NCBI GenBank assembly: GCA_003168355.1
Contig: PMSQ01000064.1
Span: 1 to 50,985 of the forward strand
Origin: Acidobacteriaceae bacterium
GTDB taxonomy: Bacteria > Acidobacteriota > Terriglobia > Terriglobales > Acidobacteriaceae
DNA: 50,985 bases
Reading direction: 5' to 3'
Shown here piece after piece: positions 43,156 through 50,985 of this stretch. The translations under genes and the position numbers were made by a program. The first letter of the stretch is position 1; every line of letters starts with the position of its first letter. The notes below the pieces were generated by a model. It searched no databases. It saw only the letters and a program-made list of their open reading frames with translations, and was not told the DNA's origin.

Positions 43156-43250
43156 ACAGTCGTTAGTCGTTGGTCGTTACCTTTAGTCGTTCGCGATAGT
43201 GGCCGCACCATTATCTGCAAACGACTAATGGCTGACGACCAACGACATTT
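43156..43250. repeat. Inverted microrepeat (GTCGTTGGTCG type)
   Basis: CAGTCGTTAGTCGTTGGTCG and, reversed, TGACGACCAACGAC with AACGACTAATGGC lie in the 125-bp gap before the connector gene. Each arm is itself built of GTCGTT-like units. Confidence 0.65.
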
Positions 43251-43277
43251 TCTGTAACCAAGAATTGAGAACTCAAT

Positions 43278-43904
43278 ATGAATTATCTCGCGACAACGGA
43301 CTACTTGACGTACGGGCTGGATGCGACGACAGATCCGTCGTGGATCACGGCGGCGTCGGCAATCATCGACGCGCATTGCCGGCGAGACACGTTGGGAGTG
43401 AACCAGTACCAGGAGCGGCTGAAGCTGCCACCAGAATTGAACACGGTGCGGGTAAGTTACCTGCCAATGGTTACAGTGGCGCCAGCGACGACGCCGATTG
43501 TGACGTTGCAGGGGCGGTACGGCATTCCGCGAAGGGGGGAGTGGCCGTTTCCGGAAATGAGTTTGGAATTTGCCCTGGTATTCTCACTGCCGGGCATGTG
43601 GACGACGATTGATCCGACAACGATTGATATCTGGGCGGACAGCGGTGAGCTTACCTTCCCGGTCAATGCTCTGGGACTATTTTTCAACGAAGTAGATGTG
43701 GTTTATAACGCGGGATGGAGCACGATCCCGACACCGGTGCAAGTAGCGTGCGCACAGGTCGTAAAGAATGCGCAGACCACGCCGGGACTGAATGTGCAAT
43801 CGAGCCAGATCAACCAGCTTCGGCTGCAGTACTTCGGGCCCACACTGGTGGATGACATGGTGCGCAGCTTGCTGGCGCCGTATGTGGCGCAGAAGGGTGC
43901 GTAG
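43278..43904 (+). CDS. Head-tail connector (gp6-like)
   Basis: 208 residues. N-terminal YLTYGLDATTDPSWITAASAIIDAHCRR gives the short helices and buried Cys of gp6-type connectors, followed by beta-rich sections (NTVRVSYLPMVTVAPATTPI, NEVDVVYNAGWSTIPTPVQV) and a helical C-terminus. It should join the portal and form the neck ring through which DNA leaves the head. It follows the capsid gene, as in HK97-like phages. Confidence 0.7.
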   Translation: MNYLATTDYLTYGLDATTDPSWITAASAIIDAHCRRDTLGVNQYQERLKLPPELNTVRVSYLPMVTVAPATTPIVTLQGRYGIPRRGEWPFPEMSLEFALVFSLPGMWTTIDPTTIDIWADSGELTFPVNALGLFFNEVDVVYNAGWSTIPTPVQVACAQVVKNAQTTPGLNVQSSQINQLRLQYFGPTLVDDMVRSLLAPYVAQKGA

Positions 43905-43978
43905 GAAACCGTGGTTGGCCGTTAGCCGGGGCGGTTGGCAAAACGACGCTAGGTCTCGGAGTTGCGAACGGGGGGATC

Positions 43979-44386
43979 ATGGGAAGCGGAATCTGTGGGG
44001 CGGCGCTGGTGCGGGCCGCAAACGCGATGTTGACGGCGCTGGGCGGAGACCAGGTTAGTTTGCTGTTACCAGCAACGGCGATGGCGAGCGACACGGCGGG
44101 TCAGTTGGGTCTGGTCGATCCCGGGGTGCAAAACATAATCATCACTCCCGTAGTGGCGTGCAATCTTCCGACGGGTAATTTGGGGCCAACCCGGAGAATC
44201 GAATTCACGCTGCCAGCCTCGGCGATTGACCTGCAGTTGCCCGCACTCGGTATCGGGTCGGCAGAGGATTTGTTCAATGCCGCGCTAGGTCTGATGTACG
44301 ACGGCGATCTCTTCCACATCGAAGTGGTGGTGACCGAAAATTTCGCCGGCACGGCATATTTCTATGTGGTGACGGCGGTGGAATGA
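43979..44386 (+). CDS. Island structural-region protein, unknown
   Basis: 135 residues from an ATG after GGGGGG. Alternating hydrophobic beta segments (IITPVVACNLPT, RIEFTLPASAIDLQLP, HIEVVVTENFAGTAYFYVVT) suggest a small beta-sandwich, plausibly a neck or head decoration protein by position. N-terminal MGSGICGAALVRAANAML is helical. No family is recognised. Confidence 0.55.
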   Translation: MGSGICGAALVRAANAMLTALGGDQVSLLLPATAMASDTAGQLGLVDPGVQNIIITPVVACNLPTGNLGPTRRIEFTLPASAIDLQLPALGIGSAEDLFNAALGLMYDGDLFHIEVVVTENFAGTAYFYVVTAVE

Positions 44387-44391
44387 CAAGA

Positions 44392-44550
44392 AGCGCTAGC
44401 CATTAGCTCTTAGCTCGTGCGCCTTCGATGCAGGCAGTGAGCCGACTCGCTGCCAAGGCGGGATAATACTCGATCGTGATTGATCATAAGACAATCAACA
44501 AACTCTGAGCTGTAAGCGCCAAGCTAATGGCTAGGAGCTGACAGCTAGAA
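44392..44550. repeat. Inverted microrepeat (AGCCATTAGCTCTTAGC type)
   Basis: GCTAGCCATTAGCTCTTAGC at the left, and AAGCTAATGGCTAGGAGCTG plus AGCTAGAAGCTGG at the right, bracket about 110 bp. This is the same design as 43156-43250 but a different sequence. Confidence 0.65.
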
Positions 44551-44560
44551 GCTGGTGTGC

Positions 44561-45127
44561 ATGCAATTTGCTAAAGACAGTTTTTTTCTTGCGCTGCAGC
44601 AGCGGCTGGCGGGATTGAACCCGGCTCGAACGGTAACGATCAATAGCGCGACCGTGCCTGCGGTGCTGGTGACGGAGAACCTGCCGCCGTCGTCGGAGGA
44701 GCCGCAGCCGAACACCTTCTACATCGAGTGGGGCAACGCGGCCGTTATCGGCGGCCATGCCGGCAATGCGGCGCTGATGAGCCTGGAATGCGTGATCTCG
44801 TATTACACGCTGGGAACGGTGCAAAGCATGGTGGATCGGGGGCGAGTGATGGGACAACTCGATGGCGAACTGCTCGGAATCTGCCAGCCCACCAATACCG
44901 AGAAGTACGACTACACACAGTCGCCGAGCGCAGACCTCGGCACCAGTGTGTTCTGGAATCAGCCGACATTTGAAGAGGCGACAACGAGCGGCGTGGAAGA
45001 CAACACGCTTGCTTATCAGGGGCGCGCGGTGCGCCGGGCGATGTATGAGCAAGCTTACCAGGATGGGCGCGTCGAGAGGCGGGCCGGGCTTATTGTTTTT
45101 TTCTTCTCGGAGGTAACGCTTTTATGA
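44561..45127 (+). CDS. Tail-completion-like protein
   Basis: 188 residues from ATG 44561 (MQFAKDSFFLALQQRLAGLN); a GTG at 44555 would add two residues. The pattern of an N-terminal helix, then strands TVTINSATVPAVLVTEN and TFYIEWGNAAVIG, a helix GNAALMSLECVI, and a late VIFF-like strand recalls tail terminator/neck proteins of siphophages. It overlaps the next gene by ATGA. The assignment is by fold impression and order. Confidence 0.55.
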   Translation: MQFAKDSFFLALQQRLAGLNPARTVTINSATVPAVLVTENLPPSSEEPQPNTFYIEWGNAAVIGGHAGNAALMSLECVISYYTLGTVQSMVDRGRVMGQLDGELLGICQPTNTEKYDYTQSPSADLGTSVFWNQPTFEEATTSGVEDNTLAYQGRAVRRAMYEQAYQDGRVERRAGLIVFFFSEVTLL

Positions 45128-46230
45128 GCACATCTCCGCTGCGCCCAGCCATGGTTCCAGTGACACGACAGATCCGGGCCTTCTTTGCGCCGGTGAATCG
45201 AACGACAGAGACGCCCACGATCTTTGATCCGGCGGCCAGCGGGGTGTTTGCGCTCGATTCGCCACCAGCCCCGTGGTTGGATTTGGGCTGGATCGAAGGC
45301 TTCGAACGCTTTTACGACACTCCGACGGATGTGGTGCGATCGGGAACAAGCACGTTTCCTGCCGTGCAATTCCGGGGACCGATCGAGGCGAGAGTGGAGT
45401 TCGACTTCCGAGAGTGGGGCAAGTTGCAGATGGCGTTGGCGGGAGGGTCGGAGCACATGAATGTGCTGGCAACCAGTTCGAGTGCAACCCCAGCTCCTTC
45501 TGGTGGGACGCCGATTCCGGCGGTTGCAGTACTGCCGGGATCGACGGCAAGCCAACTTGTTTTTGGCGCTGGCGCAGTGGGTGGATTCGCGTTTGGAAAT
45601 CTGATCGCCGTAGACCTGGACTACCAGCAGCAGGTTGGGTATGTGGGATCAGGAATCTCGGCGGCGTACGTGAGCAATCCAGCAGCGGTGAATAACGATG
45701 CAAATTATGTGCGACGGGTGACCTTCAACGTGGGACGCGTAGCAGAAATTACGGCGACATCGGTAATTCTGGCGCAACCCCTGCTTGCGGGAGCGCCAAC
45801 GGCGGGAGCATCGGCACAGGTGGTGGCCGCATTCGTGGACCGAGAAGGTGGATCGTTCTTTCAAGAATGGTCGGCACTGTTTGTGGCGGAACCGGAGTCC
45901 GGCGGGCGAGTTTGCTTCTACTATCCGCGGTTGAGTCCGAATCCCGGGGTTGGACGGGGTGGGGCGAGTTTGAAGTCTGCTGCGGGATGGAAGCCGCCGA
46001 AAAGCGGAGGAGCGGCGAACACGAATGCGACGGCAAACACGCAAGGGAGTAGCGCCGGGAGTTCGTCGCAGAAGTTTCTGCGGGAAGAATTCGCGGAGAT
46101 TGCAGGACCGCTGATGTCGGTAGGGCTGCATGCGTCGTTCATCGCTCTGCCGTTCACCGATACTAACGATGGACAAACAGTGTTGTGTTATCGAAGTTAT
46201 TTTCCGGCGGCGATGGCGGCAGTGTATTGA
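45124..46230 (+). CDS. Candidate tail-tube/major tail protein
   Basis: 368 residues. Beta-rich with Gly/Ala/Ser linkers: WLDLGWIEGFERFYDT, RGPIEARVEFDFREWGKLQM, GFAFGNLIAVDLDYQQQVGY, SFFQEWSALFVAEPESGGRVCFYYPRL. A spacer (KSGGAANTNATANTQGSSAG) separates a C-terminal domain with SFIALPFTDTNDGQTVLCYR. Tube proteins often occupy this position, but the length is above the usual and I see no clear tube motif. Coupled by overlap to the previous gene. Confidence 0.5.
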   Translation: MSTSPLRPAMVPVTRQIRAFFAPVNRTTETPTIFDPAASGVFALDSPPAPWLDLGWIEGFERFYDTPTDVVRSGTSTFPAVQFRGPIEARVEFDFREWGKLQMALAGGSEHMNVLATSSSATPAPSGGTPIPAVAVLPGSTASQLVFGAGAVGGFAFGNLIAVDLDYQQQVGYVGSGISAAYVSNPAAVNNDANYVRRVTFNVGRVAEITATSVILAQPLLAGAPTAGASAQVVAAFVDREGGSFFQEWSALFVAEPESGGRVCFYYPRLSPNPGVGRGGASLKSAAGWKPPKSGGAANTNATANTQGSSAGSSSQKFLREEFAEIAGPLMSVGLHASFIALPFTDTNDGQTVLCYRSYFPAAMAAVY

Positions 46231-46326
46231 GGACAGGCGACCTAAGAGTCAGACCCAAAGACGGAACCATTCGCGAACGCCAACTTCCCGCGCCGGGAAA
46301 AGACTGCATAGAGTGCAATGTCTTGA

Positions 46327-46473
46327 CACTTAAGGCACCGAGAATGTGCCAATCTGAACACACTGTATTTTGCCAAGCACCCGAATGACAAAAGCACCAG
46401 CGATCTGCAGCGGATGGCGCTGCAGGCGAATGACCTCGTGTCGCGAATGAGAAAGGTAGCGTCGCACAACTGA
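46327..46473 (+). pseudogene. Possible small remnant ORF before the hub gene
   Basis: 48 open codons end one base before the next start. The translation NLNTLYFAKHPNDKSTSDLQ continuing RMALQANDLVSRMRKVASHN looks like protein but has no start codon in frame until the internal Met near 46410. The stretch just upstream, in another frame, encodes LRVRPKDGTIRERQLPAPGK. This could be a decayed gene or a frameshift product of the kind seen with tail-assembly chaperones. Confidence 0.35.
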
Positions 46474-46474
46474 G

Positions 46475-48844
46475 ATGAAGTTAACCATCGACAATCTACA
46501 GGGGCAAGGGCCGCAAGACTATACCGGAGCTGTGGACGGAACGAAGCCGCCGAAGGTGGAGCGAAAGCTCAATCAACCTGCGGAGTTGCAGTTCAGTCTG
46601 GGAGCTAATTCGCCCGTGTTTGTGATTCCGGTAACGGGTGCACGGGTGACCCTCGGCAAAGCGAATGGCAGTGATGTGTTCACAGGATATGTGACTGCAG
46701 CACCACAGTATGAGTACTTGGGATGGGGAGAGCCAGGACCGGTGTATCGCTACCACGTGGTGGCCCAGAGTGATGAGGTTTTGCTTGATCAGAAGGCGCT
46801 GACGACGCGATCCCCTTTCGTGGATCGGAGCGCGGGCGACGCGCTCCGGCAATTGGCGCAGGAGTTATTGCCGGGATGGTTTGCCACGAGCGCAGTTCAG
46901 GACGTGGATACGCTTGCAGTTTATACGGTAAATCCGCAGAAAAGCTTCTCGTATCATGCGGCAGACATTGCGCTAGCTACCCGGGCGAGCTTCCGCGCGA
47001 TGAATGGAGCGCTCATCCTGGCGCCGGTAGGGACGGCCACCTATACGTTGAATGAGAGCGATGCGAACTTTTCCCCGGGGGGATTGTGGCTGAACACTCC
47101 CAATCTGCTGATGAATGAGCTAACGGTGATTGGACAGGACGAGCCCCAGGCGTATGTCCGCGACTATTTTGTGGGCGATGGAGAGAGTCTGAAGTTCTAT
47201 CTTTCACAAACGCCGTTCGCACAGGCTAAACCAGCACTGATCGACGAAGAGTATCTGGGGCCAGTTCTCGATTCGACGACCTGGGTAGTGGAGGATCCGT
47301 CGTCGGCGGTTTCTGTGGTGGCGCAGACTTTGCAGGTTGAAGGTGGGACCGGTGTGGACGGGCAGACTTCAGTGAGCTTCAGTGAGCAGATTGAGCTTGG
47401 CGGCGCACTCGAGTTACAGCATGGGGATGTAACTTTTAGGGCGGCATCGCAGGGCGTGTTGGGCGGTTTGTATGCGGGAGCGGTTTTAGCGGCGGGATGT
47501 TTGGCGGGATTTCAGATCACGCCGTCGGGGGGAGGGTCGAACATTCAGGCTTTGATTAGCGGATCGCTCACAGGCCCCATAATTGCCACCACCCCAGGAC
47601 ACCAGTATTTTTTCACGACTTACTTGTATTCGCTGGAAGTCTACCGCGCCGGGGAGACTTACCATTCTTCCCTGCACCCGGCAGGAAACGGATGGGGTGG
47701 TGCGGCAGTGGCGGCAGACGTGCGCTTTGTGCTGGAGGTGCAGGATATTGACCCGAGCAATCCGGCGACGCTGGTGGCGCCGGCGACAGTGCTGTACGAC
47801 GATGTGATTGAAAGTGCGCCGGGGTTCTGCACGTATGCACTGGTGAATGCGGCGAACATGCAGTGCAGCATCGCCTACACCTATGTGGCTCATATCTCTT
47901 TGGCGGAGGTGAGAACGGCATTGCCCAGCGCGAGTTACGTAACGCAACTCGTAGGCGCGCTTTCGGATGGAGCGGCGTGTGAGATCACGAGCGACCCTTC
48001 GCTGGATTTTTATCCGGAGTATGTGCCGGTGCTGAACCAGTTGATTGTGGCGAGCTATCGGGGATCGGGACGAGCGGTGGCGCAGGTACAGAATGCGGCG
48101 AGTGTGGCCGCCCTGCAAAATGGTGCGGACGATGGGACCCGAGGGACGGTGCGGGTGGCGAAGACGCCGGGAGCACGTACGGACGTGGATTGCGAGAATG
48201 CAGCGCTGGCGATTCTTGACGATGCCACGGGAACCGCGTGGTCGGGAACTTACGAGACGTGGAGCGACTTTTTACCCGGCGCAGCGGCGGACATCTTCCC
48301 GGGCGATGCGATCACGCTGAATGTGCCGTCACGCGCAGCTTCGTTCACCGCAATTGTGCGAGAGGTAGAAATTCAAATTGCCGATCCGGCAGACGACCGC
48401 GGTTTCTATACGATCGGGTTCGCGAACGACCTGGCGGCACCGTTGGCGATCGAGTACACCGCCAGCGCAACCACGATTTCGCTCCAGGACCTGCCTCCAT
48501 TGCTGGAGACAACGCAGGTGGGCGCGTATTACCAGGTTGACCTGACGGAGGCGCAGATCACGGCAGCTACTTCGACGACGGTGCAGGTAGATGCGGGACT
48601 GGCGCCGGCGAGCGGGGGCGGCATTGAAGTTCGGGAAAACGATTACGGTTGGGGACAGGCGAACGGCCGGAATCTGCTGGGACGGTTCGACACCCAGACG
48701 TTCAGCCTGGCGCGGCTCGCGGCGACGCAGGATTATTTCCTGCGGTTGTATGACAATTCTTCGCCGCCGCGATATTCACGGTATTCGGCGGCGCTGCATG
48801 TTGACGTTCCGCTTGGAGGAACCTTCGGCGGTGGAGGGATCTGA
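46475..48844 (+). CDS. Baseplate-hub/tail-tip-like protein
   Basis: 789 residues. N-terminal VFVIPVTGARVTLGKANGSDVFTGYVT and VYRYHVVAQSDEVLLDQKAL resemble the hub barrels of phage tail proteins (gpD/gp27/Tal type). SAGDALRQLAQELLPGW is the usual helical insertion. A long beta-rich middle with a lectin-like domain (WVVEDPSSAVS... to GNGWGGAAVAADVRFVLEVQ) follows, and then the C-terminal part ADIFPGDAITLNVPSRAASF. It should sit at the tail tip. No tape-measure gene precedes it, unlike in siphophages. Confidence 0.65.
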   Translation: MKLTIDNLQGQGPQDYTGAVDGTKPPKVERKLNQPAELQFSLGANSPVFVIPVTGARVTLGKANGSDVFTGYVTAAPQYEYLGWGEPGPVYRYHVVAQSDEVLLDQKALTTRSPFVDRSAGDALRQLAQELLPGWFATSAVQDVDTLAVYTVNPQKSFSYHAADIALATRASFRAMNGALILAPVGTATYTLNESDANFSPGGLWLNTPNLLMNELTVIGQDEPQAYVRDYFVGDGESLKFYLSQTPFAQAKPALIDEEYLGPVLDSTTWVVEDPSSAVSVVAQTLQVEGGTGVDGQTSVSFSEQIELGGALELQHGDVTFRAASQGVLGGLYAGAVLAAGCLAGFQITPSGGGSNIQALISGSLTGPIIATTPGHQYFFTTYLYSLEVYRAGETYHSSLHPAGNGWGGAAVAADVRFVLEVQDIDPSNPATLVAPATVLYDDVIESAPGFCTYALVNAANMQCSIAYTYVAHISLAEVRTALPSASYVTQLVGALSDGAACEITSDPSLDFYPEYVPVLNQLIVASYRGSGRAVAQVQNAASVAALQNGADDGTRGTVRVAKTPGARTDVDCENAALAILDDATGTAWSGTYETWSDFLPGAAADIFPGDAITLNVPSRAASFTAIVREVEIQIADPADDRGFYTIGFANDLAAPLAIEYTASATTISLQDLPPLLETTQVGAYYQVDLTEAQITAATSTTVQVDAGLAPASGGGIEVRENDYGWGQANGRNLLGRFDTQTFSLARLAATQDYFLRLYDNSSPPRYSRYSAALHVDVPLGGTFGGGGI

Positions 48845-48846
48845 GT

Positions 48847-49113
48847 ATGGGAGTCAGTGATAGAGAATTGGCGCTGCGGGCAATTGATATTGAGTTCCAG
48901 CGAGAGGTGCTCGACAAGCTGGTGCGACTGGAAACGAAGATGGACGCGCTGGTGGGAAACGGGCAGCCGGGACGAGTGAAGCTGGTAGAGGACAAGGTGT
49001 CGGTGCTGGAGCGCAACGATTTGCGAAACAGCGTTCACAACCGACTTGTGAATGGCGCGATCAGCGCCGCGATCAGCGTGGCGATCGCCCTGCATAAGTA
49101 CTGGCTAAGGTAG
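48847..49113 (+). CDS. XhlA-like coiled-coil membrane protein, holin candidate
   Basis: 88 residues. Coiled coil (EVLDKLVRLETKMDALVGNG, RVKLVEDKVSVLERNDLRNS) followed by one C-terminal membrane segment (LVNGAISAAISVAIALHKYW). This architecture matches the hemolysin XhlA/holin-associated family, which helps lytic enzymes cross the membrane. It starts 2 bp after the hub stop. A separate endolysin is not recognisable nearby. Confidence 0.65.
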   Translation: MGVSDRELALRAIDIEFQREVLDKLVRLETKMDALVGNGQPGRVKLVEDKVSVLERNDLRNSVHNRLVNGAISAAISVAIALHKYWLR

Positions 49114-49146
49114 ACATTTCACTGCAAGACCAACCAAAGGAGAGCT

Positions 49147-49380
49147 ATGAGCACGATACCGAGCACCACGATCATCTCCAATCTGAAGACCGTAACCTCA
49201 TCCACAGCAAACACGCTGAAAAGCGCGAACACAAATGGAATCGATATGCCAGGGATGCTGGCCCTGGCATTGAGCAAGGCCTCCGAACTGAAGGTCTGCC
49301 TGAACCTGCTGGTTCGATCCACGGACAGCGCAGACCCTAACTTGACGGCGCTCAACGATATTCTGGCCAGCTTCAGCTGA
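49147..49380 (+). CDS. Small late protein, unknown
   Basis: 77 residues with AAAGGAGAGCT before the ATG. Mostly helical and Ser/Thr/Leu-rich (NLKTVTSSTANTLKSANTNG, GMLALALSKASELKVCLNLL). No membrane segment of full length is seen. It lies within the lysis-region cluster. No family is recognised. Confidence 0.6.
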   Translation: MSTIPSTTIISNLKTVTSSTANTLKSANTNGIDMPGMLALALSKASELKVCLNLLVRSTDSADPNLTALNDILASFS

Positions 49381-49461
49381 GGAATGTACAGCCTCGGCGC
49401 GAAAGTTGGGCGAGCCGCTGCAGATTTCATGATTGCCCGAGATATTTCAAGGAGGAAGACT

Positions 49462-49749
49462 ATGGATTTTTTATCTCAGCTGCTGCGCGGGATTGCGTTT
49501 GTTCCTGCGCTGGTAAACGGGATTGAGGGGCTTTTTGGCAATAAGCCAGGGGCCGACAAAAAAGACGCGGCGATGTCATTCTTGCAGAATGCGCTCGCCA
49601 TGACAGATGCCGTCGCCGCGCGGGAAATCATTGAACCGGACAAGTTCAGGGATGGGATCTCGAAAATCATTGACGGCACGGTGGAGTGCTTGAATGCCTC
49701 GACTTGGTGTAAGCAGCTACCAGCCCCAAACAGCCAGCCTTCCGCCTGA
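49462..49749 (+). CDS. Last island gene, small protein of unknown function
   Basis: 95 residues from ATG 49462 after AAGGAGG, an excellent ribosome binding site; the open frame from 49384 is longer but lacks a site. Amphipathic N-terminal segment FLSQLLRGIAFVPALVNGIEGLFG, then helices with KKDAAMSFLQNALAMTDAVA. It could be a phage lysis or regulatory peptide. Its stop lies 6 bp from the stop of the convergent E2 gene, so it marks the right edge. Confidence 0.6.
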   Translation: MDFLSQLLRGIAFVPALVNGIEGLFGNKPGADKKDAAMSFLQNALAMTDAVAAREIIEPDKFRDGISKIIDGTVECLNASTWCKQLPAPNSQPSA

Positions 49750-49755
49750 TGGAGG

Positions 49756-50985
49756 TCAGCCGATCTCTTCGTTCCAGCCCTCCAGAGACTTCTTCACCAG
49801 AGCCATGAACTGATCGGCAACGGCGCCGTCGATGAGGCGGTGATCATAGCCGAGCGTGAGGTGGACGACCGAGCGGATGGCGATGGAATCGTTGCCTTCT
49901 TTGTCGGTGATGACAAGGGGCTGCTTGGTGATCCCACCTACGCCCATAATCGCCGAGTTGGGCTGGTTGATGATAGGCAGACCGAATACGGCTCCGAACT
50001 GGCCGGGGTTGGTGACGGTGAAAGTGGAGCCTTCGACATCTTCGGGCTTGAGCTTCTTAGTGCGGGCGCGCTCGCCGAGATCGGTGATGCCGCGTTGCAG
50101 GCCGAGAAAGTTGAGGTCACCGGCATTCTTCAGAACCGGCACAATAAGTCCCCAGTCGAGTGCGACGGCGATTCCTACGTTGATGTGACGGTGGTAGCGG
50201 ATGCTGTCGGCTTCCATTGAGGCATTGATAATGGGAAACTGTTGCACCGCGATGATGGCGGCGCGCACGAAGAACGGCATGAAGGTGAGGCGGACACCGT
50301 GGCGCTGCTCGAATGCGCTCTTGTGTTTGGCGCGCAGAGTCACGATGCGGGTGAAATCCACCTCGTACATGCAGTGAACGTGGGCACTGGTGCGGCGCGA
50401 CTCGATCATGCGCTGCGCGATAATCTTGCGCATGTTGGTCAAGGGGACGAGGTCGCCGGGATAGGCAGCGGGAGCGGCAGGACGCGAGGTAGCGGATGCG
50501 GCTGCCGGATGAGGCGCGGGGGCAGACGGAGCGGCTGGAGCCGACGACGGCCGCTCGATGAAGGCCATGATGTCCTGCTTGGTGATGCGGCCACCCAGTC
50601 CCGTACCAGAAATTTGGGAAAGACCGACACCGTGCTCGCGGGCGATTTTGCGGACGAGTGGCGAAGAGCGGGCTTCCTCGTCCTCTGGGAGCTCTTGTGG
50701 AGGCGGAGCGCTGGCAACTGGCGCGGGTGTGGCCGCGGCGGGGGGATTCTTCTCTTCCTTAGTCTCTGGTTTCTTTTCCGTAGCTGGTGTTTCCAGGGTT
50801 GAGGCTGCTGGCGCCGATTTCGCGGGCGCGGCGGTTTCGCCATCGGCGGCAATCGTGCCGACGATCGTGTTCACGCCAACGGTTGTGCCTTCGGAGACTT
50901 TGATTTCCTGCAGAATGCCGGAGGCAGGCGCGGGAATTTCAGCGTCGACCTTGTCGGTGGAGATCTCGAACAGCGGTTCGTCGCG
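49756..50985 (-). CDS. Dihydrolipoamide acyltransferase (E2) of a 2-oxoacid dehydrogenase, 3' part
   Basis: The gene continues off the right edge. The lipoyl domain end is visible (STDKVDAEIPAPASG, with the lipoylated Lys), followed by an Ala/Pro/Lys linker. The E3/E1-binding domain is SPLVRKIAREHGVGLSQISGTGLGGRITKQDI. The catalytic domain ends with YDHRLIDGAVADQF (HRxxDG, catalytic His). Core features such as VHCMYEVDFTRIVTLRAKHK do not separate pyruvate, 2-oxoglutarate and branched-chain types with confidence. The open frame begins with GTG 50874, but translation clearly extends beyond it. This is the chromosomal flank of the phage-like island. Confidence 0.93.
   Translation of the reverse strand, partial: RDEPLFEISTDKVDAEIPAPASGILQEIKVSEGTTVGVNTIVGTIAADGETAAPAKSAPAASTLETPATEKKPETKEEKNPPAAATPAPVASAPPPQELPEDEEARSSPLVRKIAREHGVGLSQISGTGLGGRITKQDIMAFIERPSSAPAAPSAPAPHPAAASATSRPAAPAAYPGDLVPLTNMRKIIAQRMIESRRTSAHVHCMYEVDFTRIVTLRAKHKSAFEQRHGVRLTFMPFFVRAAIIAVQQFPIINASMEADSIRYHRHINVGIAVALDWGLIVPVLKNAGDLNFLGLQRGITDLGERARTKKLKPEDVEGSTFTVTNPGQFGAVFGLPIINQPNSAIMGVGGITKQPLVITDKEGNDSIAIRSVVHLTLGYDHRLIDGAVADQFMALVKKSLEGWNEEIG

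Noticed and set aside
43156-44550. CRISPR array
   Set aside because: The repeats are short, inverted and irregular, with no unique spacers of constant length and no cas genes.
16708-49749. att sites or tRNA target for integration
   Set aside because: No tRNA gene is seen. Comparing the two edges by eye gave only trivial matches such as GGAGGTC.

Overview
The window looks like chromosome of an acidobacterium, probably of the Koribacter/Terriglobales type. I infer this from the gene set, the frequent GTG and TTG starts, the secreted proteins of the flanks, and many short dispersed palindromes of a kind I associate with that phylum. No rRNA or tRNA gene is visible, so the assignment rests on general character only.

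Positions 1-16.6 kb are ordinary chromosome. On the minus strand are the 5' part of mfd (with a frameshift), a WG-repeat protein, a dimethylargininase-like amidinohydrolase and a carbohydrate porin. A DUF427 gene and a metal-sensing RcnR/FrmR-type repressor with its operator lie on the plus strand. Next come hemL (with a 141-bp MITE-like insertion in its leader), a polysaccharide deacetylase, a deoxynucleoside kinase and the pantothenate genes panB and panC. Two small membrane or lipoprotein genes sit between panB and panC. A secreted alpha/beta hydrolase, a 3-methyladenine glycosylase, a Bcp peroxiredoxin and a secreted FG-GAP/VCBS-like protein complete this part. At the far right (49756 to the window end) chromosome resumes with a 2-oxoacid dehydrogenase E2 gene.

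Positions 16.7-49.75 kb hold a phage-derived island. It opens with a divergent CI/LexA-type repressor. An early block follows: a small protein, a zinc ribbon, and a sigma-region-4-like regulator. Then come two tandem copies of a promoter-short RNA-terminator unit, a histone-H1-like protein and a dual-specificity phosphatase. After that are two giant surface or fibre proteins, both with export signals. The second combines beta-helix, NodB-type deacetylase and clan GH-A glycosidase domains. A lipoprotein and a glycosyltransferase precede the packaging and head genes: terL, portal, prohead protease, scaffold, major capsid protein, connector and neck/tail proteins, a baseplate-hub-like protein, and an XhlA-like holin candidate. 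A HipA-like kinase plus DUF3037 pair is inserted between terL and portal.

I see no integrase, replication gene, tape measure, sheath or recognisable endolysin. Intrinsic terminators sit in front of most gene modules, and host-type repeats have invaded the island. My reading is a long-resident, repressor-controlled, possibly domesticated phage or gene-transfer-like element, with late expression perhaps depending on antitermination.
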